A stretch of 7,281 nucleotides of DNA from Chloroflexota bacterium. Lineage in GTDB: Bacteria > Chloroflexota > Anaerolineae > UBA7937. The stretch lies in assembly GCA_003453555.1 (NCBI GenBank), contig DMLA01000144.1, positions 5,692 to 12,972 of the forward strand. The letters run 5' to 3'. The notes under the pieces were generated by a model. It saw nothing but the letters and a program-made list of their open reading frames with translations. It was not told where the DNA came from and searched no databases. Of this stretch, positions 1-5,475 are shown one piece after another; position 1 is the stretch's first letter, and every line of letters starts with the position of its first letter. A program made the position numbers and the translations under genes.

Positions 1-123
1 CGCCAGGAGGTCGAACATCCCATAGGCGGCGTTGGCGAAGAGTTCCGGCAAATCCCGCCCAAAGGCCCGGATGGCAGCATCGGCGGTATGCTCGACCTCC
101 TCATACCGTCTCACTCCAGCCAT
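1..123 (-). other. Archease domain (N-terminal 41 residues), in frame with RibF
   Basis: Archease is a small metal-binding protein of about 140 residues that activates the RNA ligase RtcB, promoting its guanylylation and multiple turnover. The visible segment begins MAGVRRYEEVEHTADAAIRA and ends NAAYGMFDLLA. It matches the family opening: aromatic-x-x-x-EHTAD, then a G-x-x-L-x-E-x-F helix, then an A-x-G-hydrophobic-FD segment. The Asp of EHTAD belongs to the conserved acidic metal site of the family. The C-terminal two thirds, with the rest of that site, are outside the window. ATG 123-121 could serve as an internal start for a free archease, with the weak purine-rich AGAGAAG about 8 bases upstream; otherwise this is the C-terminal domain of a RibF fusion. 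Family identity is from motif recognition alone. Confidence 0.85.
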
Positions 124-1053
124 CGGGTTTCTTCTCTGACCTAGGATCTTTCGAGCCTGGGAGACGTCCAGATGCATCTGACTCACCAGTTCCTCGGCGG
201 AAGGGAACCTCCTCTCAGGACGCAGCCGTTCGATGAACTCCAGCCGCAACTTTTCTCCGTAGAGATCGCCCTCGAAATCAAGGATATGGGCCTCCACCAA
301 CCGCTTCCCCTCGCCGAAGGTGGGACGAGTCCCCACATTAGCCACCGCGGGGTGGTTTTCAGCTCCCCATTGAACGCGCACGGCATATACCCCATCGGCG
401 GGGATCACCCGCTTCTCTGGCACCTCTAGGTTTGCGGTGGGAAAACCTAACTCTTTTCCCCGTCCGGATCCCACGATTACCCGCCCCGTAACGGTAGGAC
501 ACCGCCCCAGGGACTCGGCGGCCTCCTCGATTCGCCCCTCGGATATGAGGGCCCGGATCTTGCTACTGCTCACCGGCTCCCCCCTCACTCGGAGGGGCTC
601 CACCAGATGAACCTGGAAGCCTAACTGGGAGCCCAATACCTTAAGTTGACTCACGTCCCCCTCACGCCGGTAACCGAAGACGAACCCTTGCCCCACCCAG
701 ATCTCCCGCGGGCGGAGATGATCATGGAGAGCGCGGATGAAAGCCTCGGCGGCGGTACAAGCCACCTGAGGGCTGAAAGAGATAACCATTAGAAAATCAA
801 GGCCTAGCGCCCCCAGGAGCCGTATCCTCTCTTCCAAAGTGTTCAGATATAAGGTCGGCTCATGGGGAAAGAGGATCTCGCGGGGATGAGGGTCGAAGGT
901 CACCGCTCCCGCCAATAAAGCCTTCTCCCCGGCTCTCTTCACCATCCCCTCGATCAGATAACGATGGCCCAAATGCACTCCATCGAAGATGCCTACGGTA
1001 AGGATAGAGTCTCGTTCCAGTTCCGCTTCGCTCAGATCGGTGATCACTCTCAT
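1..1053 (-). CDS. ribF: RibF (riboflavin kinase/FAD synthetase) fused in frame to archease; 3' end runs off the window
   Basis: The RibF part (residues 1-304) phosphorylates riboflavin to FMN and adenylylates FMN to FAD in the cytoplasm. The N-terminal FAD-synthetase domain shows the nucleotidyltransferase signature GIFDGVHLGHR (21-31), TFDPHPREIL (52-61), the VGQGFVFGYRREGD block (120-133) and VSSSKIRALI (161-170). The C-terminal riboflavin-kinase domain shows GRGKELGFPTANL (197-209), NVGTRPTF (239-246) and LDFEGDLYGEKL (258-269), and ends in the usual QMHLDVSQARKIL (292-304). After a GQRRNP linker the same frame continues from Met311 into an archease N-terminus (YEEVEHTADAAIRAFG). I checked every codon from 1053 to 1 and found no stop; 351 codons are visible and about 100 more would be needed to finish archease. 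The start ATG overlaps the truB stop (ATGA), implying translational coupling; AAGAAGG lies about 13 bases upstream, a weak ribosome binding site. The RibF assignment is very secure. That the fusion exists as a protein depends on the sequence being correct. Confidence 0.95.
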   Translation of the reverse strand, partial: MRVITDLSEAELERDSILTVGIFDGVHLGHRYLIEGMVKRAGEKALLAGAVTFDPHPREILFPHEPTLYLNTLEERIRLLGALGLDFLMVISFSPQVACTAAEAFIRALHDHLRPREIWVGQGFVFGYRREGDVSQLKVLGSQLGFQVHLVEPLRVRGEPVSSSKIRALISEGRIEEAAESLGRCPTVTGRVIVGSGRGKELGFPTANLEVPEKRVIPADGVYAVRVQWGAENHPAVANVGTRPTFGEGKRLVEAHILDFEGDLYGEKLRLEFIERLRPERRFPSAEELVSQMHLDVSQARKILGQRRNPMAGVRRYEEVEHTADAAIRAFGRDLPELFANAAYGMFDLLA

Positions 1054-2030
1054 AGGGGTTGGAAAACCTTCTTGGGCCGCCACAGACCCTCCTCGAAAGC
1101 CAAAAGGGCCACAAACTCCCCGGAGATCGAATAGGCGCGAAGATAAGGCGTCTTTGCCGGTTCCCCTGGTATGCTCTGACCATGACGAACCCTTTTCTCC
1201 TTCTCTCTATCCAAGATAAGCGCCTCGAACTGGAGAAGGGCCTCGTCGATGGGGTGGATCAGGAGCCCCCAGAACCCACCATGGAAGGCCTCCTCCACCT
1301 CTTGGAGAGTGGCCGCCTCTTCTAGGGTGAAACGGCCGCAAGCCAAACGGGTTAGGCTGGAGAGGTGAGCGCCACACCCCAGCATCTCCCCCAGATCCCG
1401 TGCTAAGGCCCGTATGTAGGTGCCAGGGGAGCAGGTCACTTCTATCTCCAAGAAAGGGGGAGCCCAGTCGAGAACCTCCAGTCTAAAGATCTCCACCTCC
1501 CGGGGGGTGGGCTCTACAGGCACCCCCTGACGAGCCAGCCGGTAGAGGGGTACCCCCTCCTTTTTCAGAGCCGAATAGATGGGCGGAACCTGCTGAATCC
1601 GCCCCCGGAAAGAGGCTAAGGCGCTTTCGATCTCTCGAAGAGCGATCCCTCTTGGGTCAGAGCGAGAGATAACCCTCCCCTCCGCATCACCCGTGTCCGT
1701 GGTCATCCCCAGCCTTACCTGGGCCCGATATACCTTGGGGCTCTCCATCAGGTACTCGGTAACCCGAGTCCCTTGGCCGAAGCAAACCAGAAGCACTCCG
1801 GTAGCCATAGGGTCCAAGGTGCCAGCGTGACCCACTCGCCCCATCCCTGAGGCCTGCCGCACTTTAACTACCAGATCGTGGGAGGTAAAACCCTGGGGTT
1901 TATCGATATTGAGGATACCCGAACCGGGGCGTAGATAGGCCTCTCTCCCTGGACAAGCAAAACCACAGGCAAGGCATGGTTCCCTCGTCTGAAAGCCCCG
2001 ATTTGGCGATCTGACCACTTTCCCTTTCAA
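1050..2030 (-). CDS. truB: tRNA pseudouridine(55) synthase TruB
   Basis: TruB isomerises uridine 55 in the T-loop of elongator tRNAs to pseudouridine. In this 326-residue reading the core starts near residue 36 with GSGILNIDKPQGFTSHD. The catalytic motif GHAGTLDPMATGVL (68-80) contains the nucleophile Asp73. Further family blocks are YRAQVRLGMTTDTGD (101-115), QVPPIYSALK (147-156), CSPGTYIRALARDLG (200-214) and LTRLACGRF (226-234), followed by a C-terminal PUA-like region (about 270-326). The start is uncertain. The only in-frame starts upstream of the core are TTG 2030, which overlaps the nrnA stop as TTGA, and GTG 2018. Both give an extension of over 30 residues containing Cys19, Cys22 and Cys26 that is not part of the usual family. 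An ATG at 1977 with GAGGG four bases upstream is out of frame; see findings. The stop overlaps the ribF ATG. Function is secure; the 5' end is not. Confidence 0.95.
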   Translation of the reverse strand: MKGKVVRSPNRGFQTREPCLACGFACPGREAYLRPGSGILNIDKPQGFTSHDLVVKVRQASGMGRVGHAGTLDPMATGVLLVCFGQGTRVTEYLMESPKVYRAQVRLGMTTDTGDAEGRVISRSDPRGIALREIESALASFRGRIQQVPPIYSALKKEGVPLYRLARQGVPVEPTPREVEIFRLEVLDWAPPFLEIEVTCSPGTYIRALARDLGEMLGCGAHLSSLTRLACGRFTLEEAATLQEVEEAFHGGFWGLLIHPIDEALLQFEALILDREKEKRVRHGQSIPGEPAKTPYLRAYSISGEFVALLAFEEGLWRPKKVFQPL

Positions 2031-2983
2031 CCCTTAAGGGGCGAAGAGAGCCTCTCCTTTGCCTTAGCCAGAACCTCCGTCATCACCTCCTCGAGTTTCC
2101 CTTCCAGGGAGCAGCCCGCGGCCTGGGGATGGCCGCCGCCCCCGAAATATTGAGCGATGGAGGAGACATCGACCTCTGGTCTGGATCTAAGGCTCACCTC
2201 TATCAGGCCGTCCTCCCTCTCCCTGAAGACGATGGCTATATCCGCTTGGCCCAGGGAAGCCAGAAGGTTGACCACCCCATCTCCCCGGTCAGCGCGGGCT
2301 CCGTAGCGACTCCGCATAGCCATAGTCTCGGTAGCCCAGACCATTCGCCCCTTCAGCCTCAGGCTCTCGATTATCGCGCCCCAAAGACGAAGGGTGGAGA
2401 GGTCCCAATGGCGGAAGACCTGCTCCGTGATCTCGCTTAGCGAAGCCCCGGCCTTCATAAGTTGGGTGGCTATCTCCAAAGTTCGGACTGTGGTATTCGC
2501 TGTCCTGAAGCCTTGGGTATCGGTGACCAGGCCGGTGAGGAGATAGGTGGCCAGAAGAGGGTCTAGCGGTATCTTTAAATCGGGCAAGAGGTCATATATG
2601 ATCTCCGCCGTGGCCGCGGCCTCGCTCTGCACCAAGTTAACCGTTCCGAAGAACCTATTGGTAACGTGATGATCGATGTTAAGAAGGGGCAAGCCCGACT
2701 GTGCCACCTTCTCCCCCAAGGAGCCAAATCGGCCAAGGTCGCTGGCGTCGAGGGCGATAGCCAAATCTTCGTCCCCAGGTTCTCGGGCTTCAAACCACTC
2801 GCCTCCCGGGAGGAAGGCGAACATCGAGGGGAGGGGGTCTTCACAGGCTAAGGTGGCCTGCCCCCCCATCTTCTCCAGGGCTCGACCCAAGGCTAAGGCG
2901 GACCCGATAGCATCCCCATCGGGTGCCTGGTGGGCCATGATATAGGCTCTCTTTGTACCCCGAAGCAACTCCAGGGGGGTCAT
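2027..2983 (-). CDS. nrnA: NrnA-type DHH/DHHA1 phosphoesterase (oligoribonuclease / pAp phosphatase)
   Basis: This 318-residue cytoplasmic enzyme belongs to the DHH family. NrnA members degrade short RNA oligonucleotides (nanoRNA) and dephosphorylate 3'-phosphoadenosine 5'-phosphate using Mn2+. All metal-site motifs are present: HQAPDGDAIGS (18-28), the Asp of LDASD (79), the NIDHH motif (102-106) and GLVTDTQGF with Asp155 (151-159). The C-terminal DHHA1 substrate-binding motif GGGGHPQAAG is at 281-290. Length is typical of NrnA and far shorter than RecJ. The ATG overlaps the rbfA stop as ATGA, with GGAGGG three bases upstream, and the end overlaps the proposed truB start. A DHH phosphoesterase between rbfA and truB is a common arrangement in Gram-positive-type operons, which supports NrnA over other DHH subfamilies. 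Substrate preference between nanoRNA, pAp and cyclic dinucleotide products cannot be read from the sequence. Confidence 0.92.
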   Translation of the reverse strand: MTPLELLRGTKRAYIMAHQAPDGDAIGSALALGRALEKMGGQATLACEDPLPSMFAFLPGGEWFEAREPGDEDLAIALDASDLGRFGSLGEKVAQSGLPLLNIDHHVTNRFFGTVNLVQSEAAATAEIIYDLLPDLKIPLDPLLATYLLTGLVTDTQGFRTANTTVRTLEIATQLMKAGASLSEITEQVFRHWDLSTLRLWGAIIESLRLKGRMVWATETMAMRSRYGARADRGDGVVNLLASLGQADIAIVFREREDGLIEVSLRSRPEVDVSSIAQYFGGGGHPQAAGCSLEGKLEEVMTEVLAKAKERLSSPLKG

Positions 2984-3324
2984 TCGCCCTCCAACCGCTG
3001 AAGCAGGTCGGCGATCCGCTGCCCTCGCTCCAGGGAGTCATCTAGATGGAAGGACATCTCCGGTATGTACCGCAACGATAACCGCGCTCCCAACTCCCGG
3101 CGCAGGAAACCCCCGGCTCTCTGGAGACCCCGTAGCGCCTCTTGCCGCTCCTCCCGACAACCCAGGGAACTGACATATACGTGAGCGCGTTTCAGATCGG
3201 GGCTTGTCTCCACGGCGACAACCGTTAAACCTTCTAGGCGAGGGTCCTTCACCTTCCTTCGTAACAATTCGCTTAACTCTTCCCTGAGGAGCCCGTTCAC
3301 CCTTCTCTGCCTGCGGCTGGGCAT
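2980..3324 (-). CDS. rbfA: 30S ribosome-binding factor RbfA
   Basis: RbfA is a small KH-fold protein that binds the immature 30S subunit near the 5' end of 16S rRNA and assists its late maturation. The 114-residue product opens with RRQRRVNGLLREELSELL, the family's first helix. It continues with KVKDPRLEGLTVVAVETSPDL (24-44), the strand RAHVYVSSLG (46-55), and RYIPEMSFHLDDSLERGQRI (85-104), the conserved C-terminal KH segment. I chose ATG 3324 over an upstream in-frame ATG at 3408. Translation from 3324 begins at the normal family N-terminus, lies 2 bases after the infB stop, and has AAGGAGAGGG ending about 10 bases upstream. The upstream option would overlap the conserved IF-2 C-terminus. 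The stop overlaps the next gene's ATG, so coupled translation is likely. Confidence 0.95.
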   Translation of the reverse strand: MPSRRQRRVNGLLREELSELLRRKVKDPRLEGLTVVAVETSPDLKRAHVYVSSLGCREERQEALRGLQRAGGFLRRELGARLSLRYIPEMSFHLDDSLERGQRIADLLQRLEGE

Positions 3325-3326
3325 AC

Positions 3327-5120
3327 CTATCTCACCCTCTCCTTCTTGTAGGCCTCTATGATATCCCCTTCCTCGAAATCTTCGAAGCCATCCAAGCCTA
3401 TACCACATTCAAAGCCCGCGGCCACCTCCTTCACATCCTCGGTGAACCTCTTCAGAGAGGCGACCTGGCCATCATAAAGGACTTCCCCATCCCGGATCAC
3501 CTTGGCCTGAGCGTTGCGGCGGATCTCCCCTTCCTCCACATAAACGCCTGCCACCTTCCCTCGCTTACTGATGTGGAAGACCGCTCGTACCTCTGCCTGG
3601 CCCAGGACCACATCCTCGTATACCGGCTCCAAGAGCCCCTGGAGAGCCTTCTCCACGTCTTCGATGAGTTTATAGATCACCTCATATTGGCGGATCTCCA
3701 CCCCCTCCATCTCAGCCATAGAGCGGGCAGTGGGCTCGGCCTGAACATTGAAGCCGATGATGATCGCCTCTGAGGCGATAGCCAGGTTCACATCCGACTC
3801 GGTGATGTTCCCCGTCCCCTCATGGATGATCCTCACCCTGAGGTTCTCATCCCCTAACCTCTCTAAGGAGTTCCTCACCGGCTCCAGGGAACCTTGGACA
3901 TCGCCCTTGAGGATGACCAAAAGTTCCTTGACCTTGCCGGCCTGGATCTGATCGTATATCTCATCCAGACTGAGACGCGGAAGCCGACGTCCCGCCGCCT
4001 CCTTCTCCGCACGCTCCTGAGCCAGGGTTTTCGCCCTCTTCTCATCGGGCACAACCTCGAAGGTATCCCCGGCCCTGGGGACATCGGAGAGACCCAGAAT
4101 GGCTACTGGAGCGGAAGGGGGGGCCTCCTTCACGGGTTTTCCTTGATAGTCGAACATGGCGCGCACACGGCCGTAGATGCTCCCCATAACTAGATTGTCC
4201 CCCCCCTTCAAAGTTCCGTTCTGGACCAAGACGGTAGCCATGGGGCCACGACTTCTATCCAGTTTCCCCTCGATCGCCGTCCCCATGGCTGGGCGATGGG
4301 GGTTGGCTTTCAATTCCGAGAGATCTGCCACCAAAAGGATCATCTCCAGAAGAGCATCCAAGCCCTCCTTTTCCTTCGCGGAGACGGGAACGCAGATCAC
4401 CTCTCCACCCTGCTCCTCAACGGTTAAGCCCAGTTCGGCCAGTTGCCGTTTGACCCTCTCTTGGTCCGCATCCTTCTTGTCGATTTTGTTTAGGGCGACG
4501 ATCATAGGCACTCGAGCGGCCCGAGCGTGATCTATCGCCTCCTTGGTTTGGGGCATCACCCCATCGTCGGCGGCTATCACAAGCACGGCTATGTCGGTAG
4601 CCTGGGCCCCCCGGGCGCGCATAGCGGTGAAAGCCTCATGGCCCGGGGTATCTATGAAAGTTATCTTCCTCCCCTTTTTCTCCACCTGATAGGCACCTAT
4701 ATGCTGGGTAATCCCCCCTACCTCGCCTGCTACCACGTTGGTCTGTCTAATGGCATCTAGGAGGGTGGTCTTGCCATGATCCACATGGCCCATCACCGTT
4801 ACCACCGGGGGACGGGGTTCCAGATCCTCAGGCGCTTCTTGGGCGTAGATCTCTCTCAGGGGAACCTCGGTAAGGGGAGCAGGAGGAGCCTCAACCTCCG
4901 GGAGAGGAAGCGGTGCCTCCTCCCGCGGTTCGAAACCCATATCACTGGCCACGACGGCCGCTGTGTCGTAGTCGATAGTCTGATTGATATTGGCCATGAT
5001 CCCATCGGCGATCAACTCCTTAATCACCTCGATGGGGCTAACCCCTAACAGTTCTGCTAGTTGTCTGACGGTAATGAGATCAGGTATAGTGACAACCTTA
5101 CGACCCTCCTTTGTTTCCAT
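3327..5120 (-). CDS. infB: Translation initiation factor IF-2
   Basis: IF-2 is the GTPase that brings initiator fMet-tRNA to the 30S subunit and promotes subunit joining. The 597-residue product has a short IF2_N module (about 10-63, IPDLITVRQLAELLGVSP) and a brief Pro/Glu-rich linker (64-105). The G domain has all G motifs: GHVDHGKT (111-118), GGIT (135-138), DTPG (157-160), NKID (211-214) and SAK (247-249). It is followed by domain II (about 275-365), domain III (about 380-480, LKGDVQGSLEP at 404-414, NITESDV at 438-444) and the fMet-tRNA-binding C-terminal domain (about 490-597, ECGIGLDGF at 571-579). It lacks the long N-terminal extension of enterobacterial IF-2. ATG 5120 was chosen because AAGGGGG lies five bases upstream; an in-frame ATG at 5237 would overlap ylxR and adds non-conserved sequence. 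The next gene, rbfA, starts 2 bases after the stop. Confidence 0.97.
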   Translation of the reverse strand: METKEGRKVVTIPDLITVRQLAELLGVSPIEVIKELIADGIMANINQTIDYDTAAVVASDMGFEPREEAPLPLPEVEAPPAPLTEVPLREIYAQEAPEDLEPRPPVVTVMGHVDHGKTTLLDAIRQTNVVAGEVGGITQHIGAYQVEKKGRKITFIDTPGHEAFTAMRARGAQATDIAVLVIAADDGVMPQTKEAIDHARAARVPMIVALNKIDKKDADQERVKRQLAELGLTVEEQGGEVICVPVSAKEKEGLDALLEMILLVADLSELKANPHRPAMGTAIEGKLDRSRGPMATVLVQNGTLKGGDNLVMGSIYGRVRAMFDYQGKPVKEAPPSAPVAILGLSDVPRAGDTFEVVPDEKRAKTLAQERAEKEAAGRRLPRLSLDEIYDQIQAGKVKELLVILKGDVQGSLEPVRNSLERLGDENLRVRIIHEGTGNITESDVNLAIASEAIIIGFNVQAEPTARSMAEMEGVEIRQYEVIYKLIEDVEKALQGLLEPVYEDVVLGQAEVRAVFHISKRGKVAGVYVEEGEIRRNAQAKVIRDGEVLYDGQVASLKRFTEDVKEVAAGFECGIGLDGFEDFEEGDIIEAYKKERVR

Positions 5121-5125
5121 GTCCA

Positions 5126-5132
5126 CCCCCTT
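5126..5132 (-). promoter_or_regulatory. Ribosome binding site of infB
   Basis: AAGGGGG lies five bases before ATG 5120 in the 22-base gap after ylxR. It decides the IF-2 start against the longer in-frame option at 5237. Confidence 0.7.
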
Positions 5133-5142
5133 CCCCGCAGTC

Positions 5143-5451
5143 CTATTCAAGCGCCTGCTCTGCCCTTCTAGGTTGTTCCTTGGCCAAGGCACGACCATGC
5201 TCCAGGAGATGTGCCCGTTCCTCAGGGCTAAGGGCAACCTTCAAGGCACGATCCAACCCTCTCTTCTCCAGGGCGGCCTCCCAGCAGGTCTGATGGGGAC
5301 AAAGATAAGCACCTCGGCCGCTTTTCTTGCCCGTAGGGTCCACCTCCACACCTCCAGCAGGAAGGCACACTATTCGCACCAACGCCCTCTTGGGCCTAAT
5401 ACGACGGCAACCCACACAGGTCCGCTGGGGAATATGTCTAGCCCGCTTCAT
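5143..5451 (-). CDS. rnpM: YlxR family RNA-binding protein (RNase P modulator RnpM)
   Basis: This 102-residue basic protein belongs to the YlxR (DUF448) family, which is found between nusA and infB across bacteria. In Bacillus subtilis the homologue binds the RNase P RNA and lowers its activity, hence RnpM. Family signatures seen here are RTCVGCRRIRPKRALVRIV (10-28) and SGRGAYLCPHQTCWEAA (44-60), with LDRALKVAL following. Cys12/Cys15 and Cys51/Cys56 form two Cys pairs typical of the family. The C-terminal tail (about 75-102) is charged and less conserved. The ATG is 24 bases after the nusA stop, with GGGAGGG five bases upstream. Its position between nusA and infB confirms the assignment. The RNase P role is carried over from B. 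subtilis and has not been shown for this lineage. Confidence 0.93.
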   Translation of the reverse strand: MKRARHIPQRTCVGCRRIRPKRALVRIVCLPAGGVEVDPTGKKSGRGAYLCPHQTCWEAALEKRGLDRALKVALSPEERAHLLEHGRALAKEQPRRAEQALE

Positions 5452-5456
5452 GGCTG

Positions 5457-5463
5457 CCCTCCC
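5457..5463 (-). promoter_or_regulatory. Ribosome binding site of ylxR/rnpM
   Basis: GGGAGGG is centred about eight bases before ATG 5451 in the short nusA-ylxR gap. No terminator or promoter-like element fits into these 24 bases, so ylxR is read from the nusA transcript. Confidence 0.65.
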
Positions 5464-5475
5464 ACCTCTGGGGCC

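Noticed and set aside
183..395. Minus-strand open frame of 70 codons within ribF in another frame.
   Set aside because: It lies inside the riboflavin-kinase domain, whose frame is fixed by the PTAN, NVGTRPTF and LDFEGDLYG motifs.
3325..3408. Longer RbfA starting at the in-frame ATG at 3408.
   Set aside because: It lies inside the conserved IF-2 C-terminal domain. RbfA homology starts at the Met at 3324.
5121..5237. Longer IF-2 starting at the in-frame ATG at 5237.
   Set aside because: It would overlap the conserved ylxR gene and adds sequence unlike IF-2. ATG 5120 has a strong ribosome binding site.
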